Shown one piece after another: positions 44,747-53,404 of a stretch of DNA of 64,000 bases. The notes beneath the pieces are model-generated. The model was given only the letters and a program-made list of their open reading frames with translations. It was not told the DNA's origin and did no database searches. Location of the stretch: IMG/VR virus record IMGVR_UViG_3300042922_000836, positions 1 through 64,000 of that record. One strand, 5' to 3'. The stretch's first letter is position 1; each line of letters opens with the position of its first letter. Source of the stretch: a virus. The position numbers and the translations under genes are program-made.

Positions 44747-46162
44747 ATAAAAAAAGAAGTTGATTTTGAAACTATACCTTTTATTTGTGAATCACTTGCG
44801 ATTATAGATAAAATTCGCATTGACATCGACAGATTTTATGAAACAAATAAAATTGTATTTTATAATTATGCGAAAAACAGTAAATGGTATAATTGCTCTT
44901 TATTTTCTGAGGGTTCTATTTTACACGAAGAAACTTGTAGGAAGGTATTGGGCATAATGGAAAGCGAAGATGAAACACATCCTACAATGCAAATGGTATT
45001 ATATTTTTGTGATAAAGGTTATCATGATGTTTTTAATTATGTACAAACACATAATGAAATTTACGTAAATGAATATACAAAGCATTTATCCAAAAAGAAA
45101 AATGTTGAAAATATAAATGATGATTATATCAATGGAAGTATTACCATTCTTATATTTCTCGCAAATAGTTTTGAAAAGCCAATTAAAAATGATAATATGC
45201 TTAAAGTTTATGTGGATGCAATGTTAAGAAGGCTTAATAGATTTGCTGAATCACCTATAACATCAAAAATTATAAAGGAAGAAAGTAAAGCAAAAATACA
45301 ACAGTATAAAGATATTCTCTTTGAAAAGTACGGTAACTTTCGCAATTATAATAAAAGTGTTTTAAACGAAAGAAGTTATTATGAAAATATCATATTTGAT
45401 ATGGAGAGGATTTCTTATGTCACTTTATTAAATGATGGGTTGGAAATAACATCGGAAGAATTTAATATTTTATTGTTTTTTGCATGGGAGAATTTTAACG
45501 GTGTTGATTTAACTGCTGACCAATTATTCGATTTCCTTGTTCCTAAAATGGATATTTTGTTTTTATTAAAAGCTTATAGAGATGGTAAAAAGCTTTACTT
45601 TAAAAACAATAAAGAAACAATGTTTGTTGATCTTCAAATGATTAATTTACAGCTTACAACTTTAATTGATGATTATGAAAAAAAGAAAAAAGAAATTGAT
45701 AATTTAAATGATATAGTTTCCAAAAAGGATAAAGAAATTGAAAAGCTAAGAGCCGAATTAGAGGAATCAAAAGCAAATGACAATGAATTAATTGCCTTGC
45801 GAAACTTAATGTTTACACAGGAACATAAAGAAAATAATGAGGTTTCAGATGTTGTAAATGATGTCGCTAAAGTTCAGTTAGAGAGCATTAAAGGGTGCTT
45901 TATTGGGGGTAATGAAAGTTTACAGACAAAGCTTAAACCTATCTTAAAAAGCACTGTATTCCTTAATATGAACAACCTTAATTTCGATGTAAATGTATTG
46001 AATGTTGATTATATTTTTATCTACACAGATTGTCTTAATCATGCTATGTATTATAAAGTTATTGATTATATTCGGAGTAAAAACATTAAACTTTTATATA
46101 TAAACAACCGAAATATAGATATAATCAAAAACGAAATAAATAAATTTATTATGAAAATATGA
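44747..46162 (+). CDS. DUF2325-like protein with helical N-terminal part
   Basis: About 471 residues. The C-terminal 90 residues (IKGCFIGGNESLQTKLKPIL ... NVDYIFIYTDCLNHAMYYKVIDYIR) match the DUF2325 pattern: GG loop, then aD-hh-TDxhxH. A long coiled coil precedes it, and an unrecognised helical region forms the first 300 residues. Its own housekeeping promoter suggests expression during lysogeny, for example in regulation or exclusion of other phages, but this is inference. ATG 44738 is too close to AAAGGATG; ATA 44747 six bases after it is better placed. Confidence 0.65.
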   Translation: MKKEVDFETIPFICESLAIIDKIRIDIDRFYETNKIVFYNYAKNSKWYNCSLFSEGSILHEETCRKVLGIMESEDETHPTMQMVLYFCDKGYHDVFNYVQTHNEIYVNEYTKHLSKKKNVENINDDYINGSITILIFLANSFEKPIKNDNMLKVYVDAMLRRLNRFAESPITSKIIKEESKAKIQQYKDILFEKYGNFRNYNKSVLNERSYYENIIFDMERISYVTLLNDGLEITSEEFNILLFFAWENFNGVDLTADQLFDFLVPKMDILFLLKAYRDGKKLYFKNNKETMFVDLQMINLQLTTLIDDYEKKKKEIDNLNDIVSKKDKEIEKLRAELEESKANDNELIALRNLMFTQEHKENNEVSDVVNDVAKVQLESIKGCFIGGNESLQTKLKPILKSTVFLNMNNLNFDVNVLNVDYIFIYTDCLNHAMYYKVIDYIRSKNIKLLYINNRNIDIIKNEINKFIMKI

Positions 46163-46175
46163 AAGAGGTTTAATT

Positions 46176-46499
46176 ATGAAAAAATATAAAGATTTAGATA
46201 TTGATGAAAAAGAAGAAATAAGAAAGAATGGTCAAAGACCAGTTTCATGTGATAAGTGTGGTTATGAATGGATAATGGACAGTAGAGAATTATTAAAAAT
46301 ATTAAGTGAAAAAAAAGATCCTTGTCCTTGGTGTTCAAGAGAGGCAGAAAAATATATACCTAAATGTCCGACTTGCCAATCCCCTGATGTTAAAAAATTA
46401 ACCAACACACAAAAGGCAGTTTCGGCTGGAATGTTTGGATTATTTAGTGGTAGAGTAAAGAAAACGTTCCATTGTAACGGTTGCGGGTATGAATGGTAA
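46176..46499 (+). CDS. Zinc-ribbon protein, 107 aa
   Basis: Behind AAAGAGG, 13 bases after the DUF2325-like gene, same operon. Four CxxC knuckles: CDKC, CPWC, CPTC and CNGC, enough for two zinc ribbons; CDKCGYEW and CNGCGYEW frame the protein. The segment between (NTQKAVSAGMFGLFSGRVKKTFHC) is typical of small zinc-ribbon proteins with a Gly/Phe loop. Probably binds nucleic acid or protein; function unknown. Confidence 0.75.
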   Translation: MKKYKDLDIDEKEEIRKNGQRPVSCDKCGYEWIMDSRELLKILSEKKDPCPWCSREAEKYIPKCPTCQSPDVKKLTNTQKAVSAGMFGLFSGRVKKTFHCNGCGYEW

Positions 46500-46532
46500 T
46501 ATTGCACAAAGTCTAAAAAACATAGTAAAAAT

Positions 46533-46568
46533 GAGGGTTTGGACAATTTTCCAAATCCTCTTTTTTTT
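46533..46568 (+). terminator. Rho-independent terminator
   Basis: GAGGGTTTGGA (46533-46543) pairs with TCCAAATCCTC (46550-46560), followed by eight T. It ends rightward transcription before the attachment region. Confidence 0.88.
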
Positions 46569-46619
46569 CATCCTATTAATATTTTGCCACCAGTGACAGG
46601 AAATATATAGGATGAACTT

Positions 46620-46781
46620 TTAGCTATACCCAATAGATAAGAAAACAGGCTTGTTTTCCAGTTTAGCTTTATTAAAAGCTTCAACTCCCCAAGGAAACCA
46701 ATCAACTGGATTATTTGCATGTTGTAATAGATAAGGTGACTTCTCCTTGGCTAATCTATTGGGTATATTAAATTCAATCAC
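46620..46781 (-). pseudogene. 5' fragment of a host thioredoxin-domain (DUF255/YyaL) gene in putative attP
   Basis: Reading leftward from GTG 46781, behind AAAGGTGGTG, 53 codons spell the very conserved start of the DUF255/YyaL/SSP411 family: [21 protein letters not shown], then [19 protein letters not shown]. The family continues with TCHWCH, but here a stop follows directly after SIGYS. A promoter lies upstream. The fragment sits next to the integrase, so this is very probably attP: on integration the host gene would regain a start, ribosome site and promoter from the phage. Confidence 0.75.
46625..46767. repeat. 14-bp perfect inverted repeats flanking the host-gene fragment
   Basis: TATACCCAATAGAT (46625-46638) and ATCTATTGGGTATA (46754-46767), 115 bases apart. 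One copy codes for the NIPNR start and the other for the SIGY end of the fragment. They may be recombinase-related sites or a chance effect of the coding sequence. Confidence 0.6.
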
Positions 46782-46868
46782 ATTAATCACCACCTTTAAT
46801 TTTAGAATAATTTTAATATATCCGTATTAATAAAAATTAAACTAAAATACAATGGAAACAATAAAATT

Positions 46869-46897
46869 ATAATATCATATAATATTATTTCTGTCAA
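46869..46897 (-). promoter_or_regulatory. Promoter for the host-gene fragment
   Basis: On the minus strand TTGACA (46897-46892), 17-bp spacer, TATTAT (46874-46869). It points toward the DUF255 fragment, about 80 bases upstream of its GTG, and lies after the integrase terminator. Confidence 0.75.
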
Positions 46898-46914
46898 TAA
46901 AAATACTTTTTTAT

Positions 46915-46949
46915 ACAACAAAAAACCATCTTATTACATTAAGATGGTT
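46915..46949 (-). terminator. Terminator of the integrase gene
   Basis: AACCATCTTA (46924-46933) and TAAGATGGTT (46940-46949) form the stem; read on the minus strand it is followed by a T-rich tail. It insulates integrase from the attP promoter. Confidence 0.8.
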
Positions 46950-46980
46950 TAATTTAAATTTTAAATTTGTGTTATTAATA

Positions 46981-48501
46981 TTATTTAAATTTTACTTCAA
47001 CTGAAACATTATCACCTATTCTTGTATAAATAATTTTTTCAATAATTGATTTATAACATTTGTTTTTTTCTTCACCTGATAGACTATCATCATTTAATTT
47101 ATTCAAGGTATTAATTAAATTTTCATATTTTAATTCTAATGATTTTATATCTATTTTTTGTTTTTCGATTTGCAAACCTTTTAATTTAATGGTTAATTCT
47201 TCTGATTCATTTTCGTAGTTTTTTTTCTTTCCCATATATTGGTCAAAAGTATAACCACCATTATCATAAGCATATGATACTCTTTCTAATGTTTTTTTAA
47301 TTTGTTGTAAATTTTGATTTATATCAATAATTTGTTTATCGATATTTTTATTTAATGAATCAGTATTTCTATTTTTAAGTTTTTCTTGTATTTCTTCTTT
47401 ATAATTTAAAATGTTTTGATTTAAAATAGGATATATTTCTTTTGTTGCTAAACCACTGTTTGTACATTTTTCTCCCATATGACTTTTATGTTGACAAGTT
47501 TCTATATACTCAGAACCACCTCTAACTCCAATTGACATACCATAACCACATAATCCGCATTTTAATAATTTACTTAAAGGTTTTATGATAATGTATTCTC
47601 TTCTTGGAATACATTTCAATCTTTGTTTATGAAGCATAATTAAATCATGTTCCTCTTGTGTTTTTACTGCCTCATGACAATTTTCAATTACTAACCATTC
47701 ACTTTTAGGTAACTGTTTTACCCCAATTGAATCAGGTTTTCTTTTATGGTAATCTCCTTTTGTTTTATTGGATATGATTTTACCTAAATGAGTTTCATTA
47801 AATAATAATCTTCTAACAACTGTATTAGTCCAAAATTTCCCTTTAGGTGAGAGAATATGATTTTTATTTAATTCAATAGAAATTGTTTCTGGAGATTTAT
47901 TTTCCTTAATAAAAGAATCAATAATAAATCTATACACTTTTAATTTATCATCATTTATAACTAAACCTTTATGTTTATATCTATTTCCCCATTTTTCATA
48001 TTCATATGGATATGGTGGTGTACCATTAGTCCACATTCCTAATTTTGCACCTATTTTCTTTCCTTGAGATAATCTTTTTACTATTTGTTTATATTCTGAA
48101 CGTGCCATAAAACTTCTAAAATCAACTTGAAATTCATCATTATCAATGCTTAAATTATAAATTTGTTGTGGTGTTATAATAACAGTATCAGATTTAATAA
48201 AAGCTTTTTTAATTCTATCTTGATCGCCCATATCACCTCTACCTAAACGGTCAATATCAACTACTGCAACTGCATCAAAATCTTCTTCTTCAATATCTTT
48301 TAAAAGTCTTTGAAATACAGGTCGAGCATAAATACTATCACCTGAACCGATTTCAATGTATTCAACTGTTACATAACCTCTACCATCACATAGACTTTTT
48401 AATATAGTTCTGTGTTTTTCCAAATCTGTATCGATATCACCACGAGATTTTCTTAAATACATTGCTACATACTTAATAATTTTGTCTTCTTTTTTTTCCA
48501 T
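46981..48501 (-). CDS. int: Large serine integrase
   Basis: 506 residues. The N-terminal resolvase catalytic domain has YLRKSRGD with the active Ser near residue 19 and VVDIDRLGRGD. The recombinase domain follows (GTPPYPYEYEKWG, SPKGKFWTNTVVRRLLFNETHLG). A zinc beta-ribbon comes next (CGLCGYGMSIG..., CQHKSHMGEKC), then a coiled coil and short C-terminal part, as in phage serine integrases such as TP901-1. It catalyses attP x attB integration. It has its own strong promoter and a terminator, and lies beside the putative attP. Confidence 0.95.
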   Translation of the reverse strand: MEKKEDKIIKYVAMYLRKSRGDIDTDLEKHRTILKSLCDGRGYVTVEYIEIGSGDSIYARPVFQRLLKDIEEEDFDAVAVVDIDRLGRGDMGDQDRIKKAFIKSDTVIITPQQIYNLSIDNDEFQVDFRSFMARSEYKQIVKRLSQGKKIGAKLGMWTNGTPPYPYEYEKWGNRYKHKGLVINDDKLKVYRFIIDSFIKENKSPETISIELNKNHILSPKGKFWTNTVVRRLLFNETHLGKIISNKTKGDYHKRKPDSIGVKQLPKSEWLVIENCHEAVKTQEEHDLIMLHKQRLKCIPRREYIIIKPLSKLLKCGLCGYGMSIGVRGGSEYIETCQHKSHMGEKCTNSGLATKEIYPILNQNILNYKEEIQEKLKNRNTDSLNKNIDKQIIDINQNLQQIKKTLERVSYAYDNGGYTFDQYMGKKKNYENESEELTIKLKGLQIEKQKIDIKSLELKYENLINTLNKLNDDSLSGEEKNKCYKSIIEKIIYTRIGDNVSVEVKFK

Positions 48502-48539
48502 AACTATTCACTCCATCCTCACATGTATATTGTATAATT

Positions 48540-48568
48540 ATTATATAACATTTATTGTCATGTGTCAA
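48540..48568 (-). promoter_or_regulatory. Integrase promoter
   Basis: Minus-strand TTGACA (48568-48563), 17-bp spacer, TATAAT (48545-48540): a perfect consensus 40 bases ahead of the integrase start. It overlaps the 3' end of the upstream small gene, so integrase can be transcribed separately. Confidence 0.88.
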
Positions 48569-48740
48569 GTAGTTTAGTTGATGTTTTTATTGTTATTTGA
48601 TATAAACAATCAGCAAGAGCCTCTAAACCCTTATCAGATGGGTGATTACTTTTATATGTAAAATTTAAAGATTTTCCTTTTGTGTAAATTACTTTCTGAA
48701 TAAACATTCCATTATTATCATTTTTCTCTATATTATCCAT
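48558..48740 (-). CDS. Small hypothetical protein, 60 aa
   Basis: Starts at ATG 48740 behind GAAAGGAAA. Hydrophilic, with the segment KSNHPSDKGLEALADCLYQ, which looks like a small conserved phage protein, but I do not recognise a function. Its 3' end contains the integrase promoter. Likely the last gene of the leftward operon. Confidence 0.6.
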   Translation of the reverse strand: MDNIEKNDNNGMFIQKVIYTKGKSLNFTYKSNHPSDKGLEALADCLYQITIKTSTKLLDT

Positions 48741-48801
48741 TAATATTTCCTTTCAATAATCGAGGATGGACATTAAATCCACCCTCAATATGTATTCCTT
48801 T

Positions 48802-49302
48802 CTATTTACCGCTTGATCCTAACATTCCTGAACCACGTTTTGATTCGATTTTTAAAAGTTCCTCATAAGGTACTACATTAACTTTTACTTTAAATACAGG
48901 TAAAAATAAAGCCTGTGCTATTGCTTTTTCATATGGATAAATGATTCCACTTTCGGTAGGTATGTTACCCTTTTTATTAATTATTATAGGCATACTGTTA
49001 CCATTATATATAAGTACAAACCATTCACCTCTAAAACCACTATCAATTACACCAGCATTAACTTTCATATTCTTAATTCCTGTGCTACCTCTTTCTCTAA
49101 AAACAGCACAATAATCTTCTGTAAAAGCTGATGCTAAACCTGTGGGGATAAGCATTGAAGTGAGAGGATTAATTATCATACACCCCTCCTCAAAGCAAGG
49201 ATATATATCCCATCCGCCATTTTCATCCTCTTTAGATGGTACAATTGCATTTGGTTTTACTTGTGAAAAAGTTACATTTACTTCTATATTATTAATTAAC
49301 AT
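48802..49302 (-). CDS. dut: dUTPase
   Basis: 166 residues with the ordered trimeric dUTPase motifs: GGWDIYP (1), RERGSTGIK (2), NAGVIDSGFRGEW (3, uracil pocket with catalytic Asp), YEKAIAQALFLPV (4) and the C-terminal RGSGMLGSSGK (5). It hydrolyses dUTP to dUMP, keeping uracil out of phage DNA and supplying dTMP synthesis. ATG 49302 behind GAAAGGAAG. Confidence 0.93.
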   Translation of the reverse strand: MLINNIEVNVTFSQVKPNAIVPSKEDENGGWDIYPCFEEGCMIINPLTSMLIPTGLASAFTEDYCAVFRERGSTGIKNMKVNAGVIDSGFRGEWFVLIYNGNSMPIIINKKGNIPTESGIIYPYEKAIAQALFLPVFKVKVNVVPYEELLKIESKRGSGMLGSSGK

Positions 49303-49303
49303 A

Positions 49304-49591
49304 TTATTTTACTTCCTTTCTATTATCTATACCACGTATAGCTTGTGGAACACCATCATTTAAATTACAAGTTATTTTCACATCATTAGAAGTGTTAGAA
49401 TCTAATTTATTTATTGATGCTTTTGTATAAGTAACACCTGTTTCAATTGGATTTATATAGGGTAACGGAGTTGACCAAGGAAATATATTTGGCTTATCTT
49501 CTGTTTCCTCTATCCATTCTGTGGTAGTTTTTTTTATTAATTTTCCATCATTATTAAATTCTTCTATTGTTTCTTTAGTTATGTTTTTCAT
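49304..49591 (-). CDS. Hypothetical protein, 95 aa
   Basis: ATG 49591 behind GAAAAGGAAAC; an earlier in-frame ATG would start inside the upstream gene. It contains a Pro-rich segment (NIFPWSTPLPYINPIETG) and ends with IRGIDNRKEVK. No known family. One base separates it from dUTPase. Confidence 0.6.
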   Translation of the reverse strand: MKNITKETIEEFNNDGKLIKKTTTEWIEETEDKPNIFPWSTPLPYINPIETGVTYTKASINKLDSNTSNDVKITCNLNDGVPQAIRGIDNRKEVK

Positions 49592-50525
49592 TATTTGTTT
49601 CCTTTTCTTTTTTATTTTTATCGTGAAGTTCACGTAATTTTTTTATTATATAATCATAATCATAATGAGGTATTACACAGTCAGTACAGTCTTTCCATCC
49701 GTTGGAGAGAACTTTATAGTTCCCTCCACAGTCATCGTAACAGGATAAAGGACAAAAACAAAACAAGCATGAAAAAGTAGATTCTTGATTCTTTGATATT
49801 TTATGACATGGATATGCTTCACACCAAATATTCTGGAAAAACCTATAAGATCCTTCGTTTATTTTATAATATGTATAAAATTTAACCTTTTTTCTTAACA
49901 TACAAAAGGGTTCATTGTTATATAAATACTTGAATATTTTAAATGCTTGTGCATTTCCATGTATATCTAAAGTAAATATTTTATTAATTTGTCTTACATT
50001 TCCTTGATTACATTTACATTCATTTGTAAAAATAAAATTGATTTTTTCTAAAATGTCTTTTGTACCTAAAATATTTATTTGTAGTTGTTTGTTTTCGTCT
50101 ACATAAATACATCCGTCACCATCAATATAACCTCGTATAAAATCAGATTGATATTGTTTTGGCAGAACAGATTCATTTGGAAATATAAGAGAAAACGTTT
50201 TTTTAGGAATACAACCCAAATCAATTAAATTTTTAGCAAACTCTGTATTATTAATTACAAGTCTATAATTTAAGTATTTATTTTTAATATATTTTGGAAC
50301 TAATGGAGCATTAGAATTTATATCTAATTTAAATTGTTCTAAAATATATTTGTCTTTCCCTTGTAAACAAAACTCTAATTTTATCGCACGAACATTTCCG
50401 TTATGGTAACGAACTGAAACGTTACCATCAGCACATAAAAAACCTAACCAATATGCTTTTTGTCTATTATCTATTGTTTTAAAATAATCGACATTTACAT
50501 TATATTTTTTATATTTTTCTTTCAT
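49575..50525 (-). CDS. LAGLIDADG homing endonuclease fused to a cysteine-rich small domain
   Basis: 316 residues. Residues 1-235 carry two LAGLIDADG helices: YWLGFLCADGN and FIRGYIDGDGC. From about residue 240, YRFFQNIWCEAYPCHK ... CLFCFCPLSCYDDCGG ... KDCTDCVIPH is the zinc-finger-like cysteine-rich small domain (PF04071 type), which is normally a free-standing protein. The endonuclease probably inserted at the 5' end of that gene and left an in-frame fusion. ATG 50525 overlaps the NrdJ stop (TAATG). An upstream in-frame ATG lies inside nrdJ. Confidence 0.82.
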   Translation of the reverse strand: MKEKYKKYNVNVDYFKTIDNRQKAYWLGFLCADGNVSVRYHNGNVRAIKLEFCLQGKDKYILEQFKLDINSNAPLVPKYIKNKYLNYRLVINNTEFAKNLIDLGCIPKKTFSLIFPNESVLPKQYQSDFIRGYIDGDGCIYVDENKQLQINILGTKDILEKINFIFTNECKCNQGNVRQINKIFTLDIHGNAQAFKIFKYLYNNEPFCMLRKKVKFYTYYKINEGSYRFFQNIWCEAYPCHKISKNQESTFSCLFCFCPLSCYDDCGGNYKVLSNGWKDCTDCVIPHYDYDYIIKKLRELHDKNKKEKETNNEKHN

Positions 50526-52774
50526 TAATTGCATCGACTCCAGCCACAGTCTAAACAAGCAATACATCCGTTTTCATGTTTTATTTTACTTCCACATTCA
50601 GGACATTTGTTATCGTCTGATGCTACTTTTTTGATTACGGTTTGTTCTGTTTCAACTGACTTGACTTCAGTAACTTCAAGATTATCATTCACAAATTCTT
50701 TGATTGTTCTTGAGATTATATCTGCACATGATAACCCATCTATCTGATCTCCTTTTGTCTTTGCCTTGCCACAAGCTGGACAGTTTATACCACGCAACTG
50801 GTCTGCAATTTCATCAATTACAACACCTGACCGTAATGCCAATGAAATCATTCTGTTAACCGCACCAATATTGGCTTGACAAATTCCACCCTTGGATGTA
50901 TTTACAAAACTTTCTACTATATTACCTTTATCATCTTTATTTATTGTCAAATATAGAGTACCACAAGCACACTTTTTACAATATGTATTTCCATGTGTTG
51001 TACCAATTTCCTTGCGTGAAACAGGTGTGATTGAGTTATATTTTATACCTTTATCTTCTACCTTTTCTTCGGCTTTAGGTGTTGTAGATGTTGTTAAAAT
51101 ACCTAACCGTTTGCAACCATCTCTGAAAATTGTAATACCTTTTAAACCTTTTTCCCAAGCATAAAGATATAATTGTTCAACATCTTCTATGGGAGTTGCC
51201 ATAGGTAAATTTACTGTAGAGCTGATTGCTGTATCGACATGATTTTGCATAACAGCTTGTACATCAACTCTGTCTTTCCAATTAATATCTGCCGATGAAA
51301 TGAAATAATCAGGACAATCTTTATTACCTGTTACAGCTTGATATTCATTTACAGCTTTGCAATATACATCATAAAATTTTACTTCACCACCGTTTAAACT
51401 TTCGGTTTTACGAGTATATTTAATTGCATATTCAGGTTCGCATCCACCTGTAACACCGAGCATTGTACCAATTGAACCTGTAGGTGCAATTGAAATTAAA
51501 GAACAATTTCTTAAACCATTTTCTCTTAATTTATCAATTTCATCTTCTGTAAAATGTACTTTTATAATTGTACTATTAAATAAAACATCTTTGTATTTAG
51601 GGAAAGAACCCTTTTCTTTTGCTAATTTATTACTTGCAAGAATAGCAGTTACAAATAATGTATTGAATATTTCATCAGCGAATATCTTTGACTTGTCAGA
51701 ACCGTATTTAATACCAAGTTTCATAAGTGCTGTACCAAATCCCATTGTACCAAGTCCAATATTTCTATATTTAATTGAATTCTCACTCTGCTCTTTTAAT
51801 GCATGATTATTTTTATTTTCGTCTATGATTGTATCTAATGCTCTAACAGCAGTTGCGATTGCTTTCATAAACTCATAATTATCAAAGGAAGAATTTTGTG
51901 TATAAGGATCAATAATAAACTCTGCCAAATTCAATGAACCTAAATTACAACAGAAATCTTTCGGCAACGGTTGTTCCCCGCAAGGATTACTTGTAGCTAT
52001 TTCATATTCATTATCAAATTCCATCAGGTTATAATTTCTAAATCTGTTAGTAAACAAACAAGCGGGATCTCCCCAATCATAACAATTTTCTACTAACAAT
52101 TTATATAACTTAATCGGAATAATATCATATTCAACATCATGACCATTGTAATTTTTTACTTCATGTAAAACAACTTGTTCACCTGTTAAATAAAATTGTT
52201 GAACTGCTTTCATGAATTCATCATCAATTTCAAGAGAAAGATTTGCCTTACTTATCTTGCTATCTCCCGCCTTAATTTTGATAAATTCTTCTGCCTCTTT
52301 ATGTCTTATATCAAGTGAAACCATCAAAGCACCTTTGCGTGAACCACCCTGAGATATTACAGAAGTTGTCTGATTAAATAATTCAAGAAAAGGAATTATA
52401 CCATCACTTGAATACCTGTTACCTATCGGAGTTCCCTTTGGTCTTACCTTTGTTAATGATAAACCTTGTCCACCCTGTGACTTATATGTAAGAGCAAGAT
52501 TTGTGTTTAATTCCATTATTCCTGTAAGTTCATCAGGACAATAACCTGAACTATAGCAGTTAAACATACTACCTTTTGAATTTGTATTTCTATTCGATAA
52601 GGCTCTGCCACCAAAGAGAAATTTTCTATTTTTTATTAAGTTTTTTAAATCATTATCTCTCCCTGATACTCTATCGAGCCATTCATCGAAACTCTCATTA
52701 TTGTATCGATATTTCTTCTCCCAAATATCAATTCCTAAAAAATTATCTTTTCCTAACCATTCTTGTACTGTCAT
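50525..52774 (-). CDS. nrdJ: Class II (adenosylcobalamin-dependent) ribonucleotide reductase
   Basis: 749 residues. NPCGEQPLP, with the catalytic Cys and Glu of the 10-stranded barrel, SQGGSRKGALMVSLDIRH and STVNLPMATP are signature elements of class II vitamin-B12-dependent reductases. The C-terminus has the usual TSKGG segment and two zinc CxxC pairs (CPACG, CPECG...CLDCG) involved in re-reduction. It makes deoxynucleotides without oxygen, fitting an anaerobic host. Full length, no intein. Confidence 0.95.
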   Translation of the reverse strand: MTVQEWLGKDNFLGIDIWEKKYRYNNESFDEWLDRVSGRDNDLKNLIKNRKFLFGGRALSNRNTNSKGSMFNCYSSGYCPDELTGIMELNTNLALTYKSQGGQGLSLTKVRPKGTPIGNRYSSDGIIPFLELFNQTTSVISQGGSRKGALMVSLDIRHKEAEEFIKIKAGDSKISKANLSLEIDDEFMKAVQQFYLTGEQVVLHEVKNYNGHDVEYDIIPIKLYKLLVENCYDWGDPACLFTNRFRNYNLMEFDNEYEIATSNPCGEQPLPKDFCCNLGSLNLAEFIIDPYTQNSSFDNYEFMKAIATAVRALDTIIDENKNNHALKEQSENSIKYRNIGLGTMGFGTALMKLGIKYGSDKSKIFADEIFNTLFVTAILASNKLAKEKGSFPKYKDVLFNSTIIKVHFTEDEIDKLRENGLRNCSLISIAPTGSIGTMLGVTGGCEPEYAIKYTRKTESLNGGEVKFYDVYCKAVNEYQAVTGNKDCPDYFISSADINWKDRVDVQAVMQNHVDTAISSTVNLPMATPIEDVEQLYLYAWEKGLKGITIFRDGCKRLGILTTSTTPKAEEKVEDKGIKYNSITPVSRKEIGTTHGNTYCKKCACGTLYLTINKDDKGNIVESFVNTSKGGICQANIGAVNRMISLALRSGVVIDEIADQLRGINCPACGKAKTKGDQIDGLSCADIISRTIKEFVNDNLEVTEVKSVETEQTVIKKVASDDNKCPECGSKIKHENGCIACLDCGWSRCN

Positions 52775-52821
52775 TGTTTTCTCCTTTGTTTTGTTAATTT
52801 TTATTTTTTATGTCAACAATG

Positions 52822-53403
52822 CTACATTACTTTCAGCATTGTAAACTTGCAATTAAGACCTTTTTGCCATACCATGTGACAATATTCTATCGAGTCTGTG
52901 CTACCGTCTTCAGTAAAACTTATCCTTTTGTGATGAACATATATATACTTAGGTAAACATTCATTGAAGAAAGGAAACCTATCTTTACTGCCAAGAAAAT
53001 TTAAACGCAATAACATTATTACGAAACCATTGTCGGCTACATCATCCAAAGCTTTTTTAATAATTGGAAGTGCCAAATTAAAAGGCGGGTTTGTAATTAT
53101 GATATTAGGTTTTTCTTTTATCTCATATGTAAGGTAATCGGCTTTTGTTTCTGCTAAACTATCCTGTCTTATATCCAATGTTTTCATTGAAACATCATCA
53201 TATATTTTTTTAATAGCTGTTGGATAAGACATAGGATGTTTTGTATCACCACCCGCACAAGGATCTAAAATAAGTGGTTGATGTTTAAAAATAGATTCTG
53301 ATTTTTCAAACTCATTTAAAAAATTTTCTATTATATTCATCGGAGTTATATAATAATCAGCTATATGCTGATTTCTTGCGTTTGACCTATTTGTTGATGA
53401 TAT
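52822..53403 (-). CDS. DNA N6-adenine methyltransferase-like protein (ATA start)
   Basis: About 193 residues. DPCAGG is the SAM motif and TNPPFNLAL the catalytic NPPF motif IV, an alpha/gamma-type order. The first ATG is 53340, but the frame is open upstream and the extra residues (SSTNRSNARNQHIADYYITP) look like the genuine conserved N-terminus of this phage family. AAAGGAAG lies eight bases before ATA 53403, itself one base after the preceding stop. It may modify phage DNA. It is short, so the target-recognition part may be reduced. Confidence 0.75.
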   Translation of the reverse strand: MSSTNRSNARNQHIADYYITPMNIIENFLNEFEKSESIFKHQPLILDPCAGGDTKHPMSYPTAIKKIYDDVSMKTLDIRQDSLAETKADYLTYEIKEKPNIIITNPPFNLALPIIKKALDDVADNGFVIMLLRLNFLGSKDRFPFFNECLPKYIYVHHKRISFTEDGSTDSIEYCHMVWQKGLNCKFTMLKVM

Positions 53404-53404
53404 A

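Noticed and set aside
50892-51164. 90-aa plus-strand ORF inside nrdJ
   Set aside because: It lies fully antisense to a strongly conserved enzyme and has no ribosome site.
52775-52821. Cobalamin riboswitch upstream of B12-dependent NrdJ
   Set aside because: The gap before nrdJ is too short (about 50 bases) and shows no B12-box-like sequence.
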